From the NCBI GenBank assembly GCA_016764955.1, contig JAESQZ010000144.1:1-13398 (forward strand): a stretch of 13,398 nucleotides of DNA, written 5' to 3'. The number at the start of each line of letters is the position of its first letter. Position 1 is the first letter of the stretch. The DNA comes from Deltaproteobacteria bacterium (GTDB taxonomy: Bacteria; Myxococcota; UBA727; JABDBI01). Of the stretch, positions 1 through 6,997 are shown one piece after another. The notes beneath the pieces were generated by a model. The model ran no database searches and was not told the DNA's origin. It saw only the letters and a program-made list of their open reading frames with translations. Made by a program: the position numbers and the translations under genes.

Positions 1-151
1 GATCCAAGAGCGTGAAACGGGCAAGCCGCATAGCGCCCGAACCGACAACCCAGATTCAACTTTGTTTGGTGTCTCATACCCCAAACAACCACCGCCGGAA
101 AATATTGATTGGATTTTGAAAACCCGGCCAGCGTATCGGCCTTTGAGGTGA
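1..151 (+). CDS. 3' end of an unidentified gene (partial, 49 codons visible)
   Basis: An open frame enters from the left edge (first full codon at base 2) and ends at TGA 149-151. The visible C-terminus is polar and proline-rich, with segments such as LFGVSYPKQPPPENIDWIL and a basic end, KTRPAYRPLR. The composition looks like real protein and no in-frame stop interrupts it, but 49 residues are too few to identify a family and I do not recognise it. It lies 73 bases upstream of the GH15 gene on the same strand, so the two could share a transcript. Coding status is inferred from composition and the open frame only. Confidence 0.5.
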   Translation, partial: IQERETGKPHSARTDNPDSTLFGVSYPKQPPPENIDWILKTRPAYRPLR

Positions 152-188
152 CATGATGACGGGGGTTAGACTGCCAAATACATAAGGC

Positions 189-230
189 TGGCATGACAAA
201 AACCTTTAATGCTAGCATCTTGGCATGACA
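189..230 (+). repeat. Short direct repeat TGGCATGACA x2 at the GH15 start
   Basis: The 10-mer TGGCATGACA occurs at 189-198 and again at 221-230, where its ATG is the start codon of the GH15 gene. Copies begin 32 bases apart, about three helical turns. It could be an operator pair or a small duplication that created the start context. No convincing Shine-Dalgarno sequence lies before the ATG. Function is unknown. Confidence 0.3.
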
Positions 231-2048
231 TCACCCTATCTGCCGATCGAAAACTACGGAATCATTGGAAACCTAAGAACCGCTGCCTTGGTGGGCATGA
301 ATGGTTCTATAGATTTCATGTGCTTCCCACACTTTGACTCACCTAGTGTTTTTTGTGCGCTTTTGGACCACAAAAAGGGTGGGCGATTTAAAATTGCGCC
401 AGTGCATAAGGGGGTGAAGCACAAACAGCTTTATTTACCCAACACGAATATTTTATTTACGCGTTTTTTATCAGATACGGGTGTCGCTGAGGTCTGTGAC
501 TTTATGCCAATCGCCCATCATGCGCATGCGGATGCTTTGGTTCGTGAAGTGAAGTGTATTCGAGGTGAAATTAAGTTTCTGCTCGAGTGTTCGCCGAAGT
601 TTAATTATGGCTTATCTGAGTTGAAAGTTAGAACTCGTGAGAACGAAGTGTATTTTATGTCTACTGGCCACGATAAAGTGGCATTTAGACTGCATAGCCC
701 GGAAAAATGCGAGATTAAAGATGGCGCGGCCTATGCTGAGTTTACCCTTAGAGCAGGCGAGAGAAGAACTTTTGTGTTTGAGGAGCTTCATGACACAAAA
801 ATCAGTCGGCATCATTCTGAGTTTAGAACACATGCTGCTTTTCATGAGACTGTGGTGTTTTGGGAAAATTGGATTACGCGTTCGACTTATCGAGGCCGCT
901 GGCGTGAGATGGTGGATCGCTCTGCCTTAACTTTAAAACTTCTGACATCAGCTGAATATGGGTCGATGGTAGCCTCACCTACATTTGGATTGCCGGAACG
1001 CTTGGGGGGAGGTCGAAACTGGGATTATCGCTATACTTGGATTCGGGACGGATCTTTTACGCTCTACTCGTTGATTAAGCTTGGCTTTACTGATGAGGCA
1101 CAGGCATTCATGCATTGGCTTGAGGGTCGATGTGGGAAAAGTCATGCAAATGGGCCGATACAGGTGATGTATCGCTTAGATGGTAGTAGTGATTTGCCTG
1201 AGTCTAAACTGAAGCATTTTGAAGGTTATATGAAATCTTCGCCAGTTCGTATTGGAAACCATGCGGCTGATCAATTGCAGCTCGATATTTATGGCGAGCT
1301 AATGGATTCGGTTTATCTATATAATCGTTTTGGTAACCCGATTTCTAATCGCTTGTGGAAGGATTTGGTGCCCATAGTTGATTGGGTTTCCAAAAATTGG
1401 AACCAAGCAGATGAGGGGATCTGGGAGGTGAGAAGTGGCCGGAAAGAATTCTTATACTCGCGTATTATGTGCTGGGTGGCCTTGGATAGGGCTATTCGCA
1501 TCGCAAAAGAAAGATCCTTTCCGGGGCCGATCGATGAATGGTGTCATATGCGAAATAAGATCTATAATGATGTTTTTGATAATTTTTGGTGTCAGAAAAA
1601 ACACTCATTTGTTCAGTTTAAGAATTCAAAAACTTTAGATGCATCTTCGTTGGTTGCTCCAATGGTGCACTTTATAAGCCCTACTGACCCGCAGTGGCAG
1701 GCGACTCTGCATGCTATTGAGAAAGAGCTTGTTTCAGACTCATTGGTTTATCGCTATCGGCCAGATGAGCACTTTGAGGATGGAATTCCAGAGGATGAGG
1801 GCACGTTTTGTATGTGTTCTTTTTGGTATGTAGAAGTATTAGCGCGTAGTGGACAAGTCGATAAAGCGCGCTTTTATTTTGAAAAGATGCTTAGCTATGG
1901 CAATCACCTTGGGCTTTACTCCGAAGAGCTTGGCCCTAGTGGTGAGCATTTGGGCAATATGCCGCAAGCCTTTACGCACTTAGCGCTTATTAGTGCTGCG
2001 CTTCACTTGAATGAGCTTTTGGATAATAGAGATAGGTTTCGTAAGTAA
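225..2048 (+). CDS. Glycoside hydrolase family 15 protein (glucoamylase/trehalase-like)
   Basis: A 607-residue cytoplasmic GH15 hydrolase, full length for the bacterial family. The N-terminal beta-sandwich begins with PIENYGIIGNLRTAALVG and GSIDFMCFPHFDSPSVF (about residues 7-43), the typical family opening, which fixes the start at 225. The (alpha/alpha)6 catalytic domain starts near residue 225 and carries RNWDYRYTWIRDGSF (264-278). DEGIWEVR (396-403) contains E401, the likely general acid, and LYSEELGPSGEHLGN (564-578) contains E567, the likely general base. EDEGTFCMCSFWYVEVL (523-539) is also characteristic. There is no signal peptide. GH15 members hydrolyse terminal alpha-glucosidic bonds in starch-like polymers, dextrin or trehalose. 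The neighbouring trehalose synthesis genes make trehalase activity attractive, but sequence alone does not settle the substrate. It ends tail-to-tail with otsB. Confidence 0.93.
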   Translation: MTSPYLPIENYGIIGNLRTAALVGMNGSIDFMCFPHFDSPSVFCALLDHKKGGRFKIAPVHKGVKHKQLYLPNTNILFTRFLSDTGVAEVCDFMPIAHHAHADALVREVKCIRGEIKFLLECSPKFNYGLSELKVRTRENEVYFMSTGHDKVAFRLHSPEKCEIKDGAAYAEFTLRAGERRTFVFEELHDTKISRHHSEFRTHAAFHETVVFWENWITRSTYRGRWREMVDRSALTLKLLTSAEYGSMVASPTFGLPERLGGGRNWDYRYTWIRDGSFTLYSLIKLGFTDEAQAFMHWLEGRCGKSHANGPIQVMYRLDGSSDLPESKLKHFEGYMKSSPVRIGNHAADQLQLDIYGELMDSVYLYNRFGNPISNRLWKDLVPIVDWVSKNWNQADEGIWEVRSGRKEFLYSRIMCWVALDRAIRIAKERSFPGPIDEWCHMRNKIYNDVFDNFWCQKKHSFVQFKNSKTLDASSLVAPMVHFISPTDPQWQATLHAIEKELVSDSLVYRYRPDEHFEDGIPEDEGTFCMCSFWYVEVLARSGQVDKARFYFEKMLSYGNHLGLYSEELGPSGEHLGNMPQAFTHLALISAALHLNELLDNRDRFRK

Positions 2049-2055
2049 AACCGTC

Positions 2056-2077
2056 ATCCCGGCCTGCGAGCCGGGAT
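2056..2077. repeat. Palindrome ATCCCGGC-N6-GCCGGGAT (dispersed-repeat type)
   Basis: A perfect 8-bp inverted repeat, ATCCCGGC (2056-2063) and GCCGGGAT (2070-2077) with loop CTGCGA, starts eight bases after the GH15 stop codon. The wider string GTCATCCCGG...CCGGGATCCAG resembles short palindromic elements scattered through many bacterial genomes. It could end or stabilise the GH15 transcript, but no T-tract follows, so it is not a canonical intrinsic terminator. Only one copy is visible here, so dispersal in this genome is not demonstrated. Confidence 0.6.
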
Positions 2078-2104
2078 CCAGAAGATTGCCCACGGATGTG
2101 GGCT

Positions 2105-2277
2105 AAGGTGCCACAGCCCAGTCCGAAGGGCTGGGTTATAATGCCGCCACCACCCACCCCACGTCGCCGCCAGGTTTAATAGAATCTGGCAATGATGCGG
2201 GATGGGGGGGGGCGATTTTTACCCAGCCCAGCGTCGCTCGCCATGGGCGAGCTCCTCTGGCTGGGCTGTGGCACCTT
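2105..2277. repeat. Nested long inverted repeat in the convergent gap (MITE- or REP-like)
   Basis: AAGGTGCCACAGCCCAG (2105-2121) is repeated as its exact reverse complement at 2261-2277. Three bases more per arm pair beyond one mismatch (2101-2121 with 2261-2281). A second pair is nested inside: GGGCTGGGT (2128-2136) with ACCCAGCCC (2221-2229). Local hairpins are also present: GCTCGCC-ATG-GGCGAGC (2236-2252) within CAGCCCAG (2224-2231)/CTGGGCTG (2261-2268), and GCCAG (2169-2173)/CTGGC (2186-2190). A run of nine G lies at 2204-2212. The 173-bp block is non-coding, GC-rich against its neighbours and fills most of the gap between GH15 and otsB. It may be a non-autonomous mobile element or a composite of palindromic units, and may also act as a two-way transcription barrier. 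Confidence 0.65.
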
Positions 2278-2283
2278 TGCCCC

Positions 2284-2994
2284 TTAACGGGGCGTTAGGC
2301 TTTTATGTAGATACTCATAGACTGCCTGAACACTGGGTAGCCTTTGTTCGGCGTGCGTTGGAATTTCTGCTGGCCCCACGCGAATACTGGTTCCATGCGA
2401 GTTAACAACTTTGAAGGCATCTTCGTCCGTCGTGTCATCGCCAATATAGATTGGGTGAAACGAAGCGTGTTTTTTGATGAGCGTTTGAACAGCGTGGCCT
2501 TTGTTAGCTCGTTTGGGCCGAAGCTCGACAACTTTGTTTCCTACGAGCACTTCGAGAGATTCGTCTGCGAAATCACGCATGATCGAGATAACACGTTTTG
2601 AAAGTGCTTCTTGCTTTGACTCAAGTACACGCCGGGTATGAAATGCTAGACATAGTTTTTTGTCTTCTAGCAGCGAGCCAGAGTGTGCTTGAGCCAATAA
2701 ATTTAATTTGCTAAACGCTTTGTCGAGCATTTCATGACGATTTTCAAGGGAACCATCAGGCCACTCAAGACCATGGAGACCAATGATGGGTGTTTTTGTA
2801 TTAGGCAAGTGTTTCTGGATGCTTTCACGACTCCGGCCAGTAATAATATAAACCGCATGACCAGAACTTTGAAGCGCTTCAAGTGTTGGTGTTAACTCCT
2901 TAGGCACTTGGATGGCATCGGGGTGGTCAACTAGAGGCACTAGGGTGCCATCAAAGTCGAGCATAATGAGATGTTGAGAATTTTCTGTGGTCAT
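2284..2994 (-). CDS. otsB: Trehalose-6-phosphate phosphatase OtsB
   Basis: A 236-residue HAD-superfamily phosphatase that hydrolyses trehalose-6-phosphate to trehalose, the second step of the OtsA-OtsB pathway, in the cytoplasm. All HAD motifs are visible: motif I DFDGT (13-17, nucleophile D13 and acid/base D15), motif II in IITGRS (50-55), the lysine of motif III in ANKGHAV (163-169, K165), and motif IV GDDTTDEDAF (185-194), which binds magnesium. GLHGLEW (72-78) is typical of the trehalose phosphatase cap region. Length is normal. ATG at 2994 is the natural start, 12 codons before motif I; the upstream Shine-Dalgarno is weak. Its stop codon lies in the loop of a small GCCCC/GGGGC hairpin (2279-2293). 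It is separated from otsA by an opposite-strand gene, so it probably needs its own promoter in the 57-base gap shared with that gene. Confidence 0.95.
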   Translation of the reverse strand: MTTENSQHLIMLDFDGTLVPLVDHPDAIQVPKELTPTLEALQSSGHAVYIITGRSRESIQKHLPNTKTPIIGLHGLEWPDGSLENRHEMLDKAFSKLNLLAQAHSGSLLEDKKLCLAFHTRRVLESKQEALSKRVISIMRDFADESLEVLVGNKVVELRPKRANKGHAVQTLIKKHASFHPIYIGDDTTDEDAFKVVNSHGTSIRVGPAEIPTHAEQRLPSVQAVYEYLHKSLTPR

Positions 2995-3051
2995 AAACTA
3001 CTATTCCAATCAATGTTCAGTTAAAATTATCATACATGAAGAGGGTCTGTG

Positions 3052-5499
3052 ATGGATTTTATTAAGAGAGTATTTGGATACGAAAGTCCAGAGACAATTG
3101 ACGATAGTCAAAAAGAAGACATGTTGGCTGAAGCTGGTGAGAGGTTAAGAAGTGGTTTTGATGAAAAGAAAACTCTTGAGGCAATCCAATCACCTGAACT
3201 GCCTGCCCCAGCAGGCGGCGGAGCTGCTGCTACTGGAGCAAAGGCGATAGAAACTAATCAGAGCTTACGAGAAAAGTTGCTGGATCTTCATCAACAAGGA
3301 AATCTAGTAAACGCTCTTCGAAAAAAAACGCTAGAAGAGCTACACACGCTAGAAGAAGCATTTAAACAACATCCACAGGAGCCGCAGGGTTCATCCCAAA
3401 CGCCTGAACAGCGTATAAGTTACGAAGTTCATGGAGTAATACAGAAGGCGATGGAGGCGAATGAACGTTTGGAGCAAGAGCTTGCTCGTTCAACACGTGA
3501 CGTTAACTGGGGTGCTATACATCAGGCCATTAGGGACGGTGCCAATCCTGATATGCCTGTGCCTCGGAATAGTTTTGATGAAGGTGCGCCATTAATAAAG
3601 TTTGCATTAGGAGATGGAGTTAAAAATTTAGACAAAGTACGATTTTTGCTGGAGTATGGAGTTGATCCAAGTAGCACATACTCTTATCGTATGAGTGGGT
3701 ATGAGATGACTTATAATCCAATAACTGATGCAGTGTTAAATGAGAGAACGGAGGTTCTTAGCCTTTTTAGGTTTTATGGAACTCGCTTCACTAATAAGCT
3801 GGCAGAGTTAGCGGCAAGTTCAAATAGATACTCTTCACTGATGTGGTTACTTGAGCATGACATTAAACCCAGCCCAACTTTTCGTTGTCCAGAAAATTAT
3901 TCTAGCCACCCTAATATGACTGTTGTTCAAGTTGCTCTTGATATTGGGGACCGAAAATTGCTTGAGCTTGTGTTGCCAAAAGAGGCTGTGAACATCAATG
4001 CTAGTTTCCCTCCTGACCATCCAAGGTATCCTGATGCAACGCTTTTAGAGGCAGCTACTATTCAAAATGATCTTGCGACTGTACAAATGCTAGAGCGTGT
4101 GGGTTCTAAACCAGTGAGGCCAGAAAAGCTTGAAGAACTACGCCAAAGGCCCATTGTTTCCGCAAGCGAGAGAAGATCCGTGTCTAATCTGAGAGTTTTT
4201 GACGGACATTCCATTCCTCCAGATACAAATATTTTACTATGCGCCCCTGTATTTGACGGGGTTGGAGATCTGGAACATGTAATCCATGCAGCAAAGGCTT
4301 TGAAGCGTTTCATAGATCGTGAAGGCTCCCAGTCACAGGTTTTTATTTATTTGAAAAGAGGGAATAAGGTTCCTGATAGCGCTTGGCGTGAAAAGTTAGC
4401 AGTTCTAAAATCTTTGGATTTTCCCATGTATGTTTCGGAAGAAAATCCGACAGACGATCAAATCGCGAGTATCAGGAGTCAGGTTCAGAGTTTAGAACAG
4501 GCGAAGACTTGTCGAATAGATGTTTCTGCTAGGGCTGAGAGCCCTCAAATACTAGATTCTTTCGATAGCATGGGATTAGTGCCTGAATATCGTACAACTG
4601 GTGCATTTAGACTTCCAGGTAGTGATAGTTCTTCGATCATGACGGGTCTTGACCAAAGAACTGCTGGGCTGTGGTTGAACCGAGCAGAAGGCACACTTTC
4701 TGAACCTGCTAGAAGGCAATTGTTTGGCACAGATACGCCTGGTACCGTTGGCTTCGCCTCTCTTCGAAGTGATCGAGGGCGATTATGGTGGATGGAATGT
4801 CAATTGCACTCGATGCCACGTGATCAAAACTGTACTCTAGCTGTATCTCCATTTAGAGAAACTGCAGATTGGCAGACTCACGTCCGAGACTTAGCGCAGA
4901 GACATGGATTTGCTAAGTGTGTTGTCCGAAATCGAGAGGGAAGAGAAGAAACAATTTTTGATGGGTTGCCCGGAGCTGAAAATTCTTCGAGGACACTTCG
5001 TATCGTTCATGAGTTTATTGCGGAGTCAGATATGGATGCAGTTCGAGCGCTTGCTCAGGAAGGGGTTCTTGGGGCTGCCGGTGATACTGCTTTCGCGAAT
5101 GGGCTTTTGGGAAAATATCCGCCGCTTGTGGAAAATCGTCATTTTAAAACCTTAGTTGACTCAAATTATCTGGTTGATAAAAACTATCCACTTTTACGTC
5201 GTTGGTTCGGGGCATATCGCGTTAACCCTCCATCTGGTTCTACTCCTTTGCCGTCTCCCTTTACCCCAGAACTTATGGAAGAGTGGGAACGCTTTCAGCG
5301 TGTAGAGATTCCAAGATTAGATCTCACGCCTTGGTTTGAAAGATTTGTGGTTCGTTGTGCCTATATAAAAAGATTCCCAGCACTTAAAGAACTTGAAGAA
5401 CGTTATATGTCGAAGCAGATCGAATTAGAGGAATATCGTGCTCAGGTGGCTAGTCTCGTGGATCAAGCTGTTGCTGGCGGTGGCGCAGCTGCTGCTTAG
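3052..5499 (+). CDS. Large ankyrin-repeat protein with possible glycosyltransferase-like C-terminal half
   Basis: About 815 residues, no signal peptide or membrane segment. ATG 3052 is preferred over in-frame GTG 3049 because AGAGGG (3040-3045) lies six bases before it. Order along the chain: a charged N-terminus; a low-complexity PAPAGGGAAATGAKA stretch (about 52-66); helical, coiled-coil-like sequence (70-148); degenerate ankyrin-like repeats (about 152-356), for example VRFLLEYGVDP, LMWLLEHDIKP and LLEAATIQNDLATVQML. From about 393, NILLCAPVFDGVGDLEHVIH and, near 676-692, a GDTAFANGLLGKYPPLVE stretch recall the two halves of a GT-B glycosyltransferase. The far C-terminus is Glu-rich and ends AVAGGGAAAA. 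Ankyrin proteins of this size in intracellular bacteria are often secreted effectors; that role is inference. It lies in antisense orientation between otsB and otsA. A housekeeping part in sugar metabolism cannot be excluded. Confidence 0.8.
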   Translation: MDFIKRVFGYESPETIDDSQKEDMLAEAGERLRSGFDEKKTLEAIQSPELPAPAGGGAAATGAKAIETNQSLREKLLDLHQQGNLVNALRKKTLEELHTLEEAFKQHPQEPQGSSQTPEQRISYEVHGVIQKAMEANERLEQELARSTRDVNWGAIHQAIRDGANPDMPVPRNSFDEGAPLIKFALGDGVKNLDKVRFLLEYGVDPSSTYSYRMSGYEMTYNPITDAVLNERTEVLSLFRFYGTRFTNKLAELAASSNRYSSLMWLLEHDIKPSPTFRCPENYSSHPNMTVVQVALDIGDRKLLELVLPKEAVNINASFPPDHPRYPDATLLEAATIQNDLATVQMLERVGSKPVRPEKLEELRQRPIVSASERRSVSNLRVFDGHSIPPDTNILLCAPVFDGVGDLEHVIHAAKALKRFIDREGSQSQVFIYLKRGNKVPDSAWREKLAVLKSLDFPMYVSEENPTDDQIASIRSQVQSLEQAKTCRIDVSARAESPQILDSFDSMGLVPEYRTTGAFRLPGSDSSSIMTGLDQRTAGLWLNRAEGTLSEPARRQLFGTDTPGTVGFASLRSDRGRLWWMECQLHSMPRDQNCTLAVSPFRETADWQTHVRDLAQRHGFAKCVVRNREGREETIFDGLPGAENSSRTLRIVHEFIAESDMDAVRALAQEGVLGAAGDTAFANGLLGKYPPLVENRHFKTLVDSNYLVDKNYPLLRRWFGAYRVNPPSGSTPLPSPFTPELMEEWERFQRVEIPRLDLTPWFERFVVRCAYIKRFPALKELEERYMSKQIELEEYRAQVASLVDQAVAGGGAAAA

Positions 5500-5561
5500 C
5501 TACCAAACAGCTTTGCGGCAATGTTTGAGAATCGTCTTGTCTGAGTCAGCTGAACAGTGCT

Positions 5562-6974
5562 TTACTCTGCATGGCTTAACTCACTCAAAAAACGATCCGC
5601 CCAGTTTTTCATGTCATTGTGCTGAACCGTCAATTGCATTTTGGCCATTTTGTGCTGCTGTTTGGCCGCAGGCATTTTAAGTGCTTCGCCGATTGCCCGC
5701 GTAATAGAATCTGTGTCGTAAGGGTTAACCAAAATAGCTTCTTTGAGTTCAGCGGCAGCGCCAGCCAGTTTGCTTAGGATTAAGACGCCGCCGTTTTGCT
5801 TTGAGGCTACGTACTCTTTGGCAACTAAGTTCATGCCATCACGCAAAGGCGTTATAAGTGCGATATCAGCAGCTTGGTAAAGTGCAATAAGATCGTTAAA
5901 TGGCATCGTTTGATAGCGATAATCCACTGGTGTGTAATTCTTGCTCCCAAATTGAGTGTTGATGTGCTGAACTTGGTTCTCCACTTGTTGCTTGTAAGTC
6001 TTGTACTCGTCGATTTGGGTTCGAGTGGGAACAGCTAGTTGAATCATAGAGACTTTGCCAACCCAATCAGGATTTTGCTTTAGATATTGTTCAAAACCTT
6101 GGAGGCGATTCAAGATGCCTTTGGTGTAATCTAGGCGATCTACGCCCACGACAAGCTTTTCAGTGCCTATCTCGTTTCGAAAAGCTTCTGCTCTTTCTTG
6201 CGTGTTGGTTGAATTGACTATTCGCTGAATGGGATTCAAATCAATTCCAATGGGGAGTGCTTTGGTTTTGACTTGTCTGCCACCTGCCAAGATCGTTCCC
6301 GTTTCGAAATCACAAGCATAGCCTAAGAGTTTTTGGACAGAGTCTAAGAAGTTAGTTTGATAATCTTTGGTATGGAAGCCAATGAAATCAGAACCTAGTA
6401 GGCCGTGTAAAATATCTTTAGCATGCGAGATAAGTTTAAGTAGCTCTGCGCTTGGAAAAGGAATGTGCAAGAAAAAGCCGATTTTTGCTGATTTATTGGT
6501 TTCTGAACGAATAAGTTGTGGGGAAAGAAAAAGATGATAGTCGTGAACCCATACCAAGTCGTTATGATTTAGACGTGAACAGGTAGCTTGGGCAAAAGTT
6601 TGATTCACGCGTTTATAAGCACCCCAGCTGGACTCTGCTGCAGTTGAGCTTTTATTGAGCATGCTGTGGAAGATTGGCCATATGAGCTGGTTTGAGTAGC
6701 TATCATAAAAGCCCTTATGAGTTTCTTTGTCGCAAGATATGGTGCCCCAGTTGTATTTTGTGGATAAGGAGCATGAATTAAAGCTTTTACCTGATTCACA
6801 TGGAGCACTTAGCCAGAAGCCGCCTTTTTGGTTCATGAGTGGTTCTAAAACAGACACAAGCCCACCAGAACATTTTTCTAAAATATCCTGCCTACTTTGT
6901 GAGCGAAATCGATATGGCCCTCGGTTAGATAAAATAATTAAATTACTCATGTGAAACATTGTAACACGGGTCAT
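5562..6974 (-). CDS. otsA: Alpha,alpha-trehalose-phosphate synthase (UDP-forming) OtsA
   Basis: A GT-B fold (family GT20) glycosyltransferase that transfers glucose from UDP-glucose to glucose-6-phosphate, giving trehalose-6-phosphate. With the start at 6974 it has 470 residues, normal length. Visible motifs: LIILSNRGPYRF (12-23), the GG of SGGLVSVLEP (36-45), WVHDYHLFLSP (142-152), FFLHIPFPS (167-175), LLGSDFIGFHT (192-202), DRLDYTKG (279-286) and DGMNLVAKEYVASK (379-392), which form the glucose-6-phosphate and UDP-glucose sites. ATG 6974 has an AGGA ten bases upstream (6985-6988); ATG 6950, giving MSNLIILSNRGP, fits homologue length better but has no ribosome site. UDP-glucose would come from the divergent neighbour galU. 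The downstream otsB is displaced by the intervening ankyrin gene. Confidence 0.95.
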   Translation of the reverse strand: MTRVTMFHMSNLIILSNRGPYRFRSQSRQDILEKCSGGLVSVLEPLMNQKGGFWLSAPCESGKSFNSCSLSTKYNWGTISCDKETHKGFYDSYSNQLIWPIFHSMLNKSSTAAESSWGAYKRVNQTFAQATCSRLNHNDLVWVHDYHLFLSPQLIRSETNKSAKIGFFLHIPFPSAELLKLISHAKDILHGLLGSDFIGFHTKDYQTNFLDSVQKLLGYACDFETGTILAGGRQVKTKALPIGIDLNPIQRIVNSTNTQERAEAFRNEIGTEKLVVGVDRLDYTKGILNRLQGFEQYLKQNPDWVGKVSMIQLAVPTRTQIDEYKTYKQQVENQVQHINTQFGSKNYTPVDYRYQTMPFNDLIALYQAADIALITPLRDGMNLVAKEYVASKQNGGVLILSKLAGAAAELKEAILVNPYDTDSITRAIGEALKMPAAKQQHKMAKMQLTVQHNDMKNWADRFLSELSHAE

Positions 6975-6997
6975 GTTTTGTATATCCTATAGGTATA
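6975..6997. promoter_or_regulatory. 23-base divergent start region of otsA and galU with back-to-back ribosome sites
   Basis: Only 23 bases separate the otsA ATG (6974, minus) from the galU ATG (6998, plus); 47 if otsA starts at 6950. The palindrome CCTATAGG (6986-6993) supplies AGG four bases before galU on one strand and AGGA ten bases before otsA on the other. The gap is too short for two ordinary promoters, so at least one promoter must lie inside the opposite gene or the transcripts overlap at their 5' ends. Divergent coupling of the UDP-glucose producer and consumer is plausible but inferred. Confidence 0.5.

Noticed and set aside
189..215. TGGCA-like -24 element of a sigma-54 promoter before the GH15 gene
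   Set aside because: No GC dinucleotide sits at the required spacing for a -12 element (bases around 202-203 are A/C only).
2279..2293. GCCCC/GGGGC hairpin over the otsB stop codon as an intrinsic terminator
   Set aside because: The stem is only five pairs and no T-tract follows on either strand.
2202..2405. 67-codon plus-strand frame across the repeat block and the end of otsB
   Set aside because: It translates palindromic repeat and antisense otsB sequence; no family resemblance or ribosome site.
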